DNA of 64,000 bases, from assembly GCA_963514095.1 (NCBI GenBank), contig OY741270.1, positions 18,574,554 to 18,638,553 of the forward strand, given 5' to 3'. This DNA comes from Eutrigla gurnardus. Its lineage: Eukaryota > Chordata > Actinopteri > Perciformes > Triglidae. Under the pieces are notes generated by a model, which saw only the letters and a program-made list of their open reading frames with translations, was not told the origin of the DNA and made no database searches. Positions 11,781 through 55,780 of the stretch are shown here, piece by piece (the first letter of the stretch is position 1; each line of letters begins with the position of its first letter). Position numbers and translations under genes: made by a program.

Positions 11781-12639
11781 AACTTTATCCCGGTTGCCTG
11801 ACTCTCCCTCCCTTTCCCGCTAGTCTCTCCCATTTTTCTTCTCTCTCTCTCTGTGCCTCAACAGTGAGCACAGACAAACAGCCTCTGTTTATTCAGGTCA
11901 TCAGTTAGATCATATATAACTCCTCGGGCCAGGATCCGCTGAAAGGACAACTCCTATAATCCACCACAGACACGCTGTGAATAACATAAAATCCCCCGCT
12001 GTTTGTCCATTTGTCAAACTTTGTCTCCATCTTATCTCTCCTCGCTCGTTTGGTCGAGTGCCCACTGAGTGAACACGCATCAGGTTGGACATGCAATGCA
12101 TTCGACAGGAGTCACAGACACTTTTCTGGAGCGAGACTCGGTGTCTGTGAGTGACAGCGCCTCAGATTCATTCTTCCACATGTTGAAGTAGTGGGGTAGT
12201 TGTGGGGGGTGGGGGGGTTGTCCGGCCTTCGCTCAGGGAAACGGCCATTGGATTGGACGGAGCTAAAGGGAGCTGTAGACCCCCCACCCTAAAGCAGCTT
12301 TACCTCTGGAAATCTCATTGCTGTTTATTTGAATTACATGGGCTGAGATGAGAAAAGGAGGGCTAATGAACTCCAGGTTGCCAGGCATGTGCAAACGATC
12401 ACCGCAGGTTTGCAGAGAGCAGCACCAGGCTTGCTGGATTACTACATGCCACTTTCCCCCAGACCCTCACAGTTTGGCTACATGGGACTTTTAAATGCCG
12501 GGAAGACGGGCTTTTTGTCTGGCGTTGTCTGGTATAACAGTGTGCTTAAAATGTTGGCTGAAAAACTCAAAGATGATTCCTTACTTTAATCAGTGCTCTT
12601 GACACACAAAAAAATATTTGTTTTATGTTTTTATAAATA

Positions 12640-14328
12640 TAAACTTTTATTGCAGTATGGAGATTTAGAAAAATACATTCACATAATTTCAGATAACATA
12701 TAATTCAAACTAAGATAAAAAAAAACAACAACAAACAAACAAAAAAAACAAATGACCATAAGTTTTTACTATTTGCCCACAACTCATTTTTGGTATTTGA
12801 TATTAAAGCACAGAGGATACTTTCATTGAAACATCCATTCAAATTGACGGGATTATGTCATAAATCCTGAAAAATAAAAGTATGACTAGTCCACTTGCGT
12901 GAAGATGTGTACCGATTTAAATGTGCTTGGTGTGAGTTGGCTGTGAGGCTGAAATGTGCTATTATGGTCACGTATGACAGCGAGGAATTAGGCTCCTGTT
13001 GTGAAAAGCACTGGACACACTTGACAAATGGGCTCCACATTCTCTCGTCTTTCCCTCGACTGACACCCGGCAAATGTGCCAGCGATGGCTTCGGGGCGGT
13101 AAATCTCTGAAGCTGCAATGTCTCTCCCTGCACGCCAACGCAGGAGCAGCGACAAAGCGTACTTTCAGTGTTGTTCGCGAGGAAACAAAAAGTAAAAGGC
13201 ACTAGTGTCCAAAACATTATGACGCCATGCAAAGAGAGATTATTACAATCCCTTTATAGAAAAATAGGATTCATGATTACGGACATTTGGAGAGACACAT
13301 CAAAATGAAACAGGATATAGTACGGCATCATTACATCTAGTTAACATACTATGACTTGCATGATTATAAACAACGTACGAGGAACAACGCGAGAACCTAC
13401 GGCGTGACCTTTTCGATCGCCATTCATACCTCGGTCTCACGGGTTGATGATGAGGCTTGAAATATGAGTTATTACTGAAGTAGTGTGCATTCGTTGAGGT
13501 GTGTTGCGCGTGACAAACCCTCCGACACGAAAGGCTGTCTGAAACATGTTACATTGTAATGTCATCGTGGTAGTGCAAATGCCAGAACAGACCAATGCCA
13601 TTGTGTATTCTAAGTAGCAGAAAGGCACATTCGTCTTAACTCCAGTCCAAGTTCCTTTGGTGTGATTTAAAGCACAAAACAGGTTTTTTTTGCAGTGACT
13701 TGAGAGGCGTTCAGAGGATTCGAGGTGATTACTGAAGGACACTTATTTCCTAAATCAGCAGCTTTGTGTGTTTAATGACCTTTTTCTCTGTATGTGCGCA
13801 GTCCTTTAGTGAAGCTGCCGCTGTTTAACCGACCACTTTCAGAGGCTCTCTCCCTCTTCCCCCTACCGAATGACCTTTTTGGTTTGACCCATATGACGCA
13901 TTTAGTTTGGAGGAACATCCTTGTCACATGACTCGAGGCATTCCAGCACCTGCTTCTGCAGATCAAATCCACTCAACAGGAAGTAGCAGGTGTTGTCTAT
14001 AAAAATGCACATTTAAACACTGCTCAGACACATACAGCAACTTCTTCTGTATGTAACAGTTGTAACGTTTCATCTTATGAACGGGGTCTTTTAAAACACG
14101 TCATGGACTTTAAAAACATTTTTTTTATGATGAACTCATAATGCCCACCTCAGGGCTCCCCTCAGACTAGAGTGCATTGTAAAAGTCAAATGAATACAAA
14201 TAATTTAACATTTAAAGAAAATGAATGGTAAAAAACAAAAAAACACACGCACACAAAAAGTAAAAAGATTCACCATATCACTGCTTAGGCAGACATGAGT
14301 GCTTCTACGAGAGAAAATAGGTTTGAGG
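12640..14328 (-). other. six4 downstream region, possible long 3' UTR
   Basis: 1.7 kb downstream of the six4 stop with no coding signal. A minus-strand AATAAA lies at 12651-12646, just before an A/T-rich zone (12600-12760) that reads like a transcript end. SIX4 transcripts in mammals carry long 3' UTRs, so this is a plausible UTR limit, but nearer signals cannot be excluded. Confidence 0.35.
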
Positions 14329-17113
14329 TTAAAGGTCAGCCATGTCCTCTTCCATCTGCACTGTCTGTAGTTTGGCTAGGTCCTTCCCCTCCACGCCCTC
14401 CATCTCCCCACACATCGCCCGCACCATCTCACTCACGGCTGCTGAGCCCGAGCCGTCCACCTTGTTCGCTGAAAGGTTCATGTAGTTGCTGTTCATGCCT
14501 GGGCCCATCAGGTGCGAGGAGGGCCCCCGCACCTCGTGGCCCCCGAGGTACTCTGCGGGCTGGAGGTGGTGGCTGTTGGGGTCTGTTTGTGCCATCAGGG
14601 GCGTGCTGACTGTGAGGGTGGTGTAGACCTCGGGCTCGGGGCTGGACGAGCTGACCGTGGAGACTTCGGTGGTCGAGGACGGACCTCGACTGGAAGGAAC
14701 CTCCTCTGAGTTGGGGGTGGTGTAGCTGAGCTGACCGCTAGGGTCCAGGTGGAGCCCGTGGTGGTACGAGGAGTAGACGCCTCCCTCCAGAGGTTCCTTC
14801 TTGATGGCCGGTTGGCCGACGTTGCTCATGCTGTAGAGGATTGTGCTGTGGTGCAGGGACGACATGGTCAGCTTGTCCTGCTGCTGGAAGGAGTCGTTGG
14901 AGGAACTCACTGCTACATTGTTCAGAGGCATGGTACCTGTAGTAATACAACAATGGATACATCAATACTGTACCTCCATCTACAGTTTAGATCCCCCTCC
15001 CACTGCCGGATCCCCCGTCTCATTCCTCACAGTATCATACGTTTCGTTTACAGCAGGCCTTGGCCCCCGAAATTGCTGTTGTGTGTCTCAGACACTTTGT
15101 GCTCTTTAAGCTCGACCCTGCGGTGCCCCAGGGAATGAGTGCAGAAGCCTGCCAGGACTCAACAGCAAGCTGCAATTTTCAGTTTTTTTTTCTTATTATT
15201 CATCCTGGTGTAGATTCTCTGCTTTATGTCAAAGTAAGTGCTGTAATAGCTTATTCCCTGTTAGTGCGTTTCGTGGCCTCTGATTTCTGTTCTGCAGATC
15301 AAGAGTGCATTGGTGATGAGTGATGGTGACTTCAGGGCTTGTTTTTATTCATCTCTGGGGTTTTCAAAGGACCACCTTCTTCTGATGATGTGTGTGTGTG
15401 TGTGTGTGGTCCTACTCTGTGTCTTCTATCACTGATTGGCTATAAAGTTAGGACATATATAGCAACATTTTAGCAAAGTGATACACTTTAAAGGTTCATT
15501 TGACTGCTTAACAAGGGGAAAATAACAGCATCATATTTAATGATTATTTCCCCATTTCAGACAAATATCACCCAAGCCTAGTCAAGATTAAATACCATGA
15601 GTTCAATGAATCCTAGTATTTTGTCATTGTCGGCCATATCTGCCTCAGTATATCTAAATATAAGGGTCCGAGTACATAACAAGGTTATTACAACCAACAA
15701 GTTTGTCAGTTAAAATAGCCACAAAGGTTTGCTCTTTAACCCACCTTGTTGTGTGATTGCTGAGGAAGATGAGGCAGAAGAGAGCTGCAGTGGTGGAAGA
15801 CCTATGTCGCTGTTGAGTAATGAGCTGCCATCGCTGTCAGAGACCCCGCTCGGTACCTGGACCAGACTGTAGCCGCCCAGCTGCAGGGCACCTGACGAGG
15901 AGCTGAACGTGAGCACAGAGGAGCCTCCGTTTTGGGCGGCCATGCTGTGAACCCCCTCCAGCTTCACATCGGCTCCGTTCGCACAGCCGGAGTAGGAGGC
16001 GTACTGCAGGGCCGAGTCCTCCGCAGAACTGCCCAGTCCCTTCTCCTGCCCTGTCTGCATCTGCATGTCCATACCGGGGCCCCCCAGCAGCACCCCTCCA
16101 GACGGCCTCAGTGAGTTGAAGGCCAAGGGCTGAATGCCCAAATTGAGCCCGTTGAAGAGGATGTTTCCGGGTGTGTGGAGGTATGACGAGCCGCCATTGT
16201 GAAACACGCCGGAGGAGTTGTTACTGGTCACGAGATTTCCGTTGTAGTGACCGCCGCTGCTGGATCCTGGGGGCAGCTTGATGTCCCCAATCTGTTGGAT
16301 GACCACCCCACTGTCCATAGGCCCCGTTTGAATGGGAAGAGTCCCGTGGGTGATCACCCCATCTGAGGAGTTGGAGAGGGGTCGGGGAGACAACTCCTCC
16401 TGGCCTTTGCTCGACTCGTCCTCTGTGCTGTGGTTTCCATCAGATTCACTGTGGGGGGGAAAAGACAAATGGTGTGTCTCAAAACAAAAGAAAACAAAAA
16501 AAGGGAATGATCGGTGGTAAACTATTGTTATAAGGACTTCAAGACACTTTTTAAATAATTAAAAAGATTGAAAAATATACATGTTTCTGATACAGATAGA
16601 AAGTATTTTACTCTCATTCGTGCACTCTTTGGCAAAGAGGTCACACTCTAAAGCACGATTACGACACAAATTCAATAAAGTACAATTTGTATATCGGCGT
16701 TTATTTCCTTTCCACACACAGCTTGCCAGAGTCACATTTGTTGCTGTGTTATTACACTAGCTTAGAAGAGGAGGCTGTGCTTGTGTGTAGCCCTGTTTTA
16801 CCTCATGGAGAGCTGCACTGACAACAACCAACCAACGTCAACAACCGTGCAACCATTTGGCGCAATAAATTCTGGTGTGACAACCTGCCAGCACTGGTGG
16901 CATGACTAAACAAATGGCTGAGAGCGTTCATTTGAATTTTCAATCACAATTTAAAACGGCAGTGTAATTTAAAACCCATATTTTTCTGTTTCCATGAAGT
17001 CTTAAAACAATATAGAAGTAGTTTATTACATAATGAATGACTCTCTCTCTCTCTCTCTCTCTCTTTCTCCCTCTCTCTTTTTAAAGATTGATCCAAACAG
17101 CTGCACCCCCTCC

Positions 17114-17185
<72 letters not shown>

Positions 17186-17416
17186 AAAACGTCTCACCCC
17201 CACTTCCAGATAAGGATATAAACCAAAACACTAGTTGCTTCAAATAGGCCATGAGACTAATTGTTAAAAAAATATATCCATATGTTATACATTTATACTA
17301 AAACCGTGTTTCTAAATAAGCGACTTAAAGGGAATCTATAATTGTGTGCGCGCGCGTGTGCGCGCGTGTTAGAGAAAGAGAGAAGGGTCACCTCCACCAG
17401 GTGTGCGTCAGCTTTG

Positions 17417-17479
<63 letters not shown>

Positions 17480-17657
17480 AGAAACATGAAAGAAGCTACA
17501 CTTCTGTCTGTCTGTGTGGAGGACTATGAAACGCCAGAGCTGATCCTCTTTGGTGTGTGAGAGAGGGAAAAAATGACTGAATGAAAATGATTTATGTGTT
17601 GGGATGGGGACACGTGCACGCGCTACTAAGTGTGTGCGCGCGTGCGTGTTCATCTCT

Positions 17658-17708
<51 letters not shown>

Positions 17709-18912
17709 CAGAGAGATACGATAAAAAAGAAAGTAACTGTTTAGAAATGAGCAACGTTCTCGTGTCCGACACTGGAGTGTGGAGGTTGTTATATAGTTGC
17801 TTACGGTCTCCATGCCCGATAGCACCGACACACTTGAAACCGGATCTGAATGGCAACCGCTTCATATTTCAAAACATTAAAAGCGTGCTCCAAACCCTTT
17901 TAAGCACACTTTTATTTGTTTCTTAATCGCCGACGGTTAATGATTCACATGGTCAAATCTTTACAAAGGAGTCTGGAGGATTATGAAATACACAGTTTTG
18001 TCAGTCCGTGTGAAAAGTTGTAAACTAAAGGCGCCCTTCCACGAAGAAAACAAGCTTTAATACGGTGTTAAAGTCAGCCTAGTTCGGTTTTAATTCGCGT
18101 TTTACGCACAACAAACTTTGGATAATTGGTTTTATATGGAGAGTGTCACTGATGTAGACTAGCGTGTGTTTCCTTTTGTTTCCTCACCTTTTGGATTGTG
18201 CCTCGGACGGGTTTCTGTCTCTCTGTCTCCTGTTCTTGAACCAGTTGCTGACCTGGGTCAAGGAGAGTCCTGTAATCTTGGCGAGATTTCTTTTCTCGGC
18301 AGGAGAGGGGTATCTATTCTGGTTATACAGATCCTTCAGCGCGTTCCGGGACCGCTCCTTGAAACAATACACTGTCTCCTCGCCGTCCCAAATAGTCCTG
18401 GGGAGAGGGTACTTTCTCCGGATCCGGTACTTGTCTACGGCACCCAGGGGTCTCCCCCGCGCCTTCTCCGCCTCGGTGTAGCGGGCCTTGTACCACAGAT
18501 CTTGTAGAAAGGTGTGGTTGGACGGACTGAAACTGTGGTTCTCCAAAATACTGTACAGCTCCTGGTACCGAGCCTGGTGGTAAGCAACGAGGGCTTGGGC
18601 TTTCAGGATGCTTTCGTTGCCGCGTAGCAGGTCACTCTGTGGCAGGGACCACAGGAACCTGGCCAGCCGGTCCACATTGCCTCCCTGCTGCAAAGCCTCG
18701 CACACGCACGCCACTTGCTCCGGCGAGAAAGCCAGAGAGGTGGCGGCGCTCACCAACAGCTCCGTGCGCACCGCGTCCGCGTTGCGCTCCATGGACAACT
18801 CCGCCGCGTCCAGCGCCACAAGCTTGATGCACTCCCGCTTATCCACCTCCTTCACATTTTCCCTCTTGATGTCATTTGCTGTTGTGACTTCTCCGGCAGA
18901 AGAAGAAGACAT
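14329..18912 (-). CDS. six4: six4 homeobox transcription factor (likely six4b), 3 exons, complete
   Basis: Nuclear SIX4/5-class transcription factor. It binds MEF3/ARE-type sites and is partly redundant with SIX1 in muscle and sensory development (family knowledge). Exons: 18912-18188, 16448-15745 and 14936-14329. Joins AG|T (Ser) and G|GT (Gly) keep frame, giving 678 aa, shorter than human SIX4 (about 780). The SIX domain is about residues 60-170, beginning SLAFSPEQVACVCEALQQGG. The homeodomain is about 174-233 with IWDGEETVYCFKERSRN and helix 3 TQVSNWFKNRRQRDR; ETVYCF separates SIX4/5 from SIX1/2 (ETSYCF). Just after the homeodomain is the SIX4-specific SESDGNHSTEDESSKGQEELS, split across exons 1 and 2 (shown here only in part: ESDGNHSTEDESSKG). 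Exons 2-3 encode a Ser/Gly-rich transactivation region ending LAKLQTVQMEEDMADL, nearly the human tail. The ATG at 18912 is the first in frame. Divergent from mnat1, tandem with six1. Confidence 0.96.
15392..15410. repeat. Short (TG)n in six4 intron 2
   Basis: About nine TG units in the intron between six4 exons 2 and 3 (14937-15744). The rest of that intron shows nothing notable. Confidence 0.8.
17040..17706. repeat. Microsatellite cluster in six4 intron 1
   Basis: Within 670 bp: (CT)n at 17040-17064, (AC)n at 17115-17182, GTGTGCGCGC-type alternation at 17344-17369, (AC)n at 17419-17476, another GTGCGCGC-type tract at 17630-17649 and (AC)n at 17659-17706. The GC/CA alternation is strongly Z-DNA-prone. 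The cluster occupies the middle of the 1.74-kb intron (16449-18187). Confidence 0.95.
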
Positions 18913-19230
18913 TTTTTTTTTTTGTTCAAACCTTCCCTGGTAAAGTCACTCCTCCCAGCTCGATCAGGTTACCTCCTCGCCATGCGAATGCGATCGGATG
19001 TCTGACAGCAGCTGTAAGTAGATATCTCTCTCCCCTTTTCCTTCCAACGTGACTTTTACTCTGCGGGGACTGGAGCTCGAAGGAGAAACACCAGGGTCTA
19101 TCTGCAGGAGAGCCACGCTATTGGCTGCCCGGGGCCTCGATAGGGAGGAGCGAGCGCGATTCAGACACGAATGTTTGGTTTCCAGCTGTCAGTCATATAA
19201 CAGTATATTCCCGTGGCTCACCTGTGCAAG
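18913..19230 (-). promoter_or_regulatory. six4 5' UTR and promoter region
   Basis: Sequence upstream of the six4 ATG. It contains a CCAAT box in the sense orientation (ATTGG on plus at 19120-19124, 208 bp upstream) within a GC-rich, CpG-containing stretch (about 19050-19170). No TATA box is evident. Called from position only. Confidence 0.45.
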
Positions 19231-51411
<32,181 letters not shown>

Positions 51412-51575
51412 ACACATCCAGAGCTCACACAGCACAACAGCCACTGGTTAGAAATGTGACGAAAACGACGCTGCTACTACGGAGAGGGTAAAAGCTACTG
51501 TGGTAGATTGTGCTCTGACTGATTTTTGGTCACGGTGTAAATGACTTTTTATATTTTGTGTTAATTTTATATTTA

Positions 51576-51581
51576 AATAAA
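51576..51581 (+). terminator. mnat1 polyadenylation signal AATAAA
   Basis: Canonical AATAAA 165 nt after the mnat1 stop, in an A/T-rich stretch. It gives a compact 3' UTR and lies 258 nt before the stop codon of the convergent trmt5 gene. Confidence 0.7.
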
Positions 51582-51838
51582 TCACAATGAACACTGAAAA
51601 GCTTTCCAATATTTTATGTTTGTATTTAAAGGTGGAGCAACTTAAGACATATGGTCAAACTGAATAATAAGCTTATACATTCTAGTATGAACAAAGGGAT
51701 GTCAAGTAGTGAAGTAAAGATGGGTCATGATGATGCAATGCAACATCATCTTTTATAAAACAATCATGTACCATCAGTTTGTACAACAAAAAAAAAACCC
51801 AACAACTTCAAATTCTTGACTGCTTCCTTATATTAGGT

Positions 51839-54800
51839 TCAATGTGATGATTCCGTCGAATCTGTAGCTTCTTCACACTTCTGTCTCTTTGGAGCTGGTT
51901 CGGCTGAAGACACTGTGGAAGAACAAGCAAATGAAGACTATTTACATCATTGATTAAAGGGATGGTTCAGGTGTTTTGAAGTGGGGCTGCATGGCCTCAG
52001 TTTGGAGAAACATACAGGATTGTCAGCACGGTAGAAAATTAAAGTACTGCTGTGGACGGGGGCAGCAGCAAAACACAGCCAACTAAAAGAAAAGTTTAGG
52101 TGTACACTATTTAAGAATATATTACAACAGATCTTGAACTTGAAGTGAAGTATCTATTCTGTTGTTACAAATGAAATATTAGGTGAGCATTTCTTTTAAG
52201 TGGCAAAAATATCCTGTGCTGCTGGACATTGCTTTGCTCCTCTGCTGACACTCCTGTCTGTTTCTCCAAACTGGGGATGTGCCGACCGCCATGTATCATA
52301 GCTAAAGCCTCGACTATGGATGTACCTTCAACCCCACTTTATAAAAACCCGAACTATCCCTTTAATCTGCTGATTATTGTTAATTGGAATCAGAAACCAA
52401 TTTATTGTCAAGTAGGTATTCACATAAAGGAATTTTAGCATAATTCGTAAAATGTCCAAACGTTTTTCACTTTACTTTCTGATAAAGTGAAGAAGCTTAA
52501 AACTTTTTGAGGAAGTAAGCTATACTGCATAAAAATGAAGCACATTTTGGGGAAAACTGACTAACTATGGAGCAACCCAATTACCTGTAGGACAACTGAC
52601 TTGTATGTTTTAATAAAGTTTGGCCTCTTATATTTAAAACTGGGGTTGTGACGGTTCCTCTGTTGCCAAACCGCTCCAACTGGCTTCTAGAATTCATGTT
52701 CATATTTGAATATTTGTCTTTTTCTCAGAAGTCATTATAATTTCATTTAAGTCCACATTGTTTTAAACATTAAGTCTCACCTGTCTGTTCGTGATCGCCA
52801 CTGAAGAGGACCTCTTTAGGGAGTGTGAAACTCACACACATCATATCTTTGTTGGGCGCTACATTTCGCACAAAATGCACTGAGCATTCGTCCTTCAGGG
52901 GGAATCCAAGGCTGTGGGAAGCCCTCTCCAACACATCTGTCTCAGGGTTTTCATCTTTAGAGAAGCCGTAGCAGTGGACTGTGGGTAGGTTCACGTTGCA
53001 GGGAGGCTCCTGGTGCAACAGGCCTCTGAATGCATCCAGGAAGTCCAGAGCCAAGGCAGGCAGGTTCATCAATAGATGAACGCCGTCTTTTCTCTTCAGC
53101 AGCGCAGGCAGCTCCTGCTTCACAGGCCCCTGGATGAACGCTCGGCCGTCCAGGTTAAATGTTCGGACTTTCTTCTCCACCTTGTTGAGTTTGCAGTTGT
53201 GCTGCAGCCATCGGTGGGACTCCGGGTTGAGATCGTTGGCCAAGACGTTGGCGCCTGAGCGGGCAGCCGGGATGGCGAACGGTCCAACGCCAGCGAACAC
53301 ATCGAAGACGGTGTCGCCGCGTTTCACGAGCTGCACCACGCGCTGGTGCTCCGTGCTCAGCCGAGGATTCCAGTATACACGGGAAAAATCAAACTCGTAC
53401 GTCACCCCGTTTTCTTTCACCTGCAGCACAGAAAGATTAGTCAGTCAGTGATGTGTGCTATGCAAGTTAAAATGTGTCTTTAACATGAAATTCGAGATTC
53501 AACCTACTTTGGCGACCATGTTCTCCTCTCCAGCCAGCGTCTCCATCTTGAAGTTGCGGTAAGTGGAGTCGATCATCGTTGTCTTATTGACCACACAGGT
53601 AACACCGGGGTTTTTGTCCATGATGACTTGACCTACAAGGGAAGCAGCCGCTAAGTTAGCAATGAATATGACTTTCTAGCTTCTATCTATTGGTCCTCTA
53701 AGTTAGCTATAAGAAAATTACACATCGATAAGAACTGAAGAAGGAAAATAAAAACAAATATACTTTACAAGTGTAAGATGTTTCTTGAGAAAGTTGATAA
53801 AGTCTTGAAGACTGATACACTGATACGATGATATGTATTTTCTTAAGTAACAAATTTGAGAGAACCTGGTAACAAACAACTGAATCAAACTGATATATGG
53901 ATGGATCAAAAAGTCAAGGAAACCCCTCAATAACTGAGTAGAGAATCATAAAAACTACAGACACTTCCATTCAGTGTGAGAAGGGTATGAATTACACTCC
54001 ATGACCTTCATGGAGATTTTGGAGACATGTTGGACAGCGCTCTCAAAACACAAAATGATCAATATTTTTTGGAAGAATTATGTTCACCCTCCCAGTAAAC
54101 TTTCAGTGTACAATCTACGACAATATTTCATTTGTCCCCCATCTGTATGCTAATTTGTAGTGAAATCCCCGTCTTGTGACGTTTGCGTCTCACCTATGAG
54201 GTTCTTGTATGGGAGCTGGTGGTCCCTCAGATTCATGTGTGCGATGTGTCCCACTCGGCTGAAACCAGAGGCCACGTCCTGACCCAGAGGGAGCACCGCC
54301 TCCAGCACTTCTTCGCTCTTCAGGTTGTGGTAGGTGAGCCGCAGCTCGTAGTGCTGCAACTTCTCAGCGACACTGAACGACCTCAAAGCCTCGGCTTCAG
54401 CTTCACTGAAGAAGCTCGGAGAGGACTCCCTGTGGGGGTCCAACAGGACTAAACGAAAGTCACTACTCTCCTCTTTGTCTTGCACCACTCTGGGCACCCC
54501 TGGGCGCTGGATTGTCGCCTTTTTCAGACTCTTGACCACTTTGTTTAAGACCCCAGTGGGCACCCGTAGAGCTGGGATAGTAATAGTCTGTGTGAAGGCC
54601 TCTTTGTCCAGAGAGGTCATACCCCGGACCTCTGGAGGGGGGCGGTACAGTTTAGACTCCATTGTAGGGTTCAGGGCAAAGCCAGGAAAAAGTGAGTCTG
54701 GCGGTGAGGCTGCAGACCAGAGGCTCCGGAGCACTGAGGCAGCTTGTAGTTTTCTTTCTGTTTGTATAGACGCAAAGACTCTGCAGAGGACACTACAATC

Positions 54801-54958
54801 ACACAAACGTTTCGGTTATGAAGCAGAAAAGTAGAAAAAAACACATCAAACTGTGACCCGGATGTTACAATCAACAAAACTGTGCAACGTAATGTAAAAT
54901 AAACCGTAAATATGTTATTATTTTCGGGGAAGTTCACATTCAGAACTCACCTCAACAT
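51839..54958 (-). CDS. trmt5: trmt5, tRNA (guanine37-N1)-methyltransferase, 5 exons, complete
   Basis: SAM-dependent Trm5-class enzyme that makes m1G37 (and m1I37) next to the anticodon, preventing frameshifting; in animals it serves mitochondrial and probably cytosolic tRNAs (family knowledge). Exons: 54958-54951, 54792-54194, 53632-53508, 53420-52781, 51912-51839, all GT-AG, giving 481 aa (human about 509). The N-terminus MLSVLCRVFASIQTERKLQA is basic and low in acids, like a mitochondrial presequence. The D1/D2 regions include YRPPPEVRGMTSLDKEAF and GFSRVGHIAHMNLRDHQLPY. The Rossmann SAM site VFDVFAGVGPFAIP is at about 282-295 with NDLNPES after it, and the catalytic NLP motif is at about 363-365. 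The tail contains PAPKRQK, echoing the human PLKRQR. The ATG lies in an 8-nt coding exon; the frame of exon 2 has no ATG until Met47. Convergent with mnat1 and divergent from slc38a6. Confidence 0.95.
51954..52365. mobile_element. Non-autonomous DNA transposon with TTAA flanks in trmt5 intron 4
   Basis: The ends AGGGATGGTTCAGG and CCGAACTATCCCT are imperfect inverted repeats, extended inward by TGAAGTGGGG / CCCCACTTTA. Each is bounded by TTAA (51954-51957 and 52362-52365). Exact TTAA flanks suggest a TTAA-targeting (piggyBac-like) element, though other superfamilies that use TTA/TAA are possible. No coding capacity. Confidence 0.7.
54951..54958 (-). CDS. trmt5: trmt5 coding exon 1, 8 nt (ATGTTGAG)
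   Basis: ATG TTG AG followed by a consensus donor GTGAGT (54950-54945). The acceptor GATTGTAG ends at 54793, and splicing gives M-L-S-V-L-C-R in frame with exon 2 across a 158-nt intron. This choice is preferred because the exon 2 frame opens only with a TTG at 54806. The alternative is translation from the in-frame internal ATG for Met47 (MESKLYRPP), which would lack the presequence. The acceptor's pyrimidine tract is weak, so the join is probable, not proven. Confidence 0.75.
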
Positions 54959-55300
54959 CCTCCGGTCTCAGACATGCTCGAGTCGCGTCATCGTTGGTCG
55001 ACAAGAGCCGGTCGCTGATTGGTCAAACGAGCGTAGAGTGGCTTTTTGATTGGACGGTCTCCTCCCTGACGTATGAAATGCGCCGGAAAAGAGGCGCCTG
55101 ACGCGGGGTGGGTGTCGTCACACAGGGCGCATCCTACGTCTCCCATACCGTAGTGAAACGACAGCGTGCCGAAGGCGGATGATGATAAACGCATGCTTGT
55201 TATATTCGCCCTGCTTCGCTTCATGCCGGTTATAAAGTGACTTCAGTGACGGGCTGCTTCTGTGTGGAGGACGGTCCGCTGTCACACTGTGGCCAACACA
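54959..55300 (-). promoter_or_regulatory. trmt5 promoter, CpG-rich with two CCAAT boxes
   Basis: GC- and CpG-rich segment upstream of trmt5 exon 1. Two CCAAT boxes in the sense orientation (plus-strand ATTGG at 55018-55022 and 55049-55053) lie 60 and 91 bp upstream of the ATG and 31 bp apart, about three helical turns, a common NF-Y arrangement. A TGACGT half-CRE follows at about 55067. No TATA box is visible, consistent with a housekeeping promoter. Confidence 0.65.
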
Positions 55301-55780
55301 ACTCACATTTCACTCGTGTTAATATTTACTGATCTTTTTTTATTGTTTTGTATTATATATAATAATAAATGTGGTGAAAATATGACTTCATAACAGACTA
55401 CCCCTCACAAAAGTTAATACGATACATATTGAGTTAATTGTTTGAGTTTTGGAGAAGGGATAGCACCATAATAGTGTATTCATCCTACTCCTCTTGGACA
55501 TACAATATTTATTCATGTTATTTATGAGAATTTGTTTGACATTTTGCTATATTTACGGTTTAATGTATTTATTATTCATGTTTTGTTTTTACTTATTTGT
55601 TATATGTTGAAAATAAATACTCACTGTCCGCTCACATTGATCAACATGAATGCCAGTTAGTATGTGACTGAATGAAAATTATTGTTAAATATATGTAAGA
55701 TAGGCAAACATTTACCTCGAATTATGGAAGTTGACTTTGTTAACAGTTTCACACTAGATGAAGCCAGATGAAGTTAGGTT
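55301..55780. other. AT-rich spacer between trmt5 promoter and LINE
   Basis: Very AT-rich, no coding signal; it may include LINE 5' UTR or earlier insertions. Confidence 0.45.

Larger units (their letters stand above)
6961..14328. other. six1-six4 intergenic interval
   Basis: 7.4 kb without a supportable gene. It includes microsatellites at 7554-7730, a GC-rich block at about 8770-9105 with an exact MEF3 motif, homopolymer tracts at 9423-9443 and 10877-10898, a GC/AT-mixed block at about 10420-10575, and a palindrome at 11767-11780. The right end is probably six4 3' UTR. SIX1/SIX4 enhancers are expected here from other vertebrates, but conservation cannot be tested from one sequence. Confidence 0.5.

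Noticed and set aside
54793..54806. trmt5 starting at the open frame position 54806
   Set aside because: The codon is TTG. The short stretch overlaps the acceptor, and an in-frame ATG exon lies upstream.
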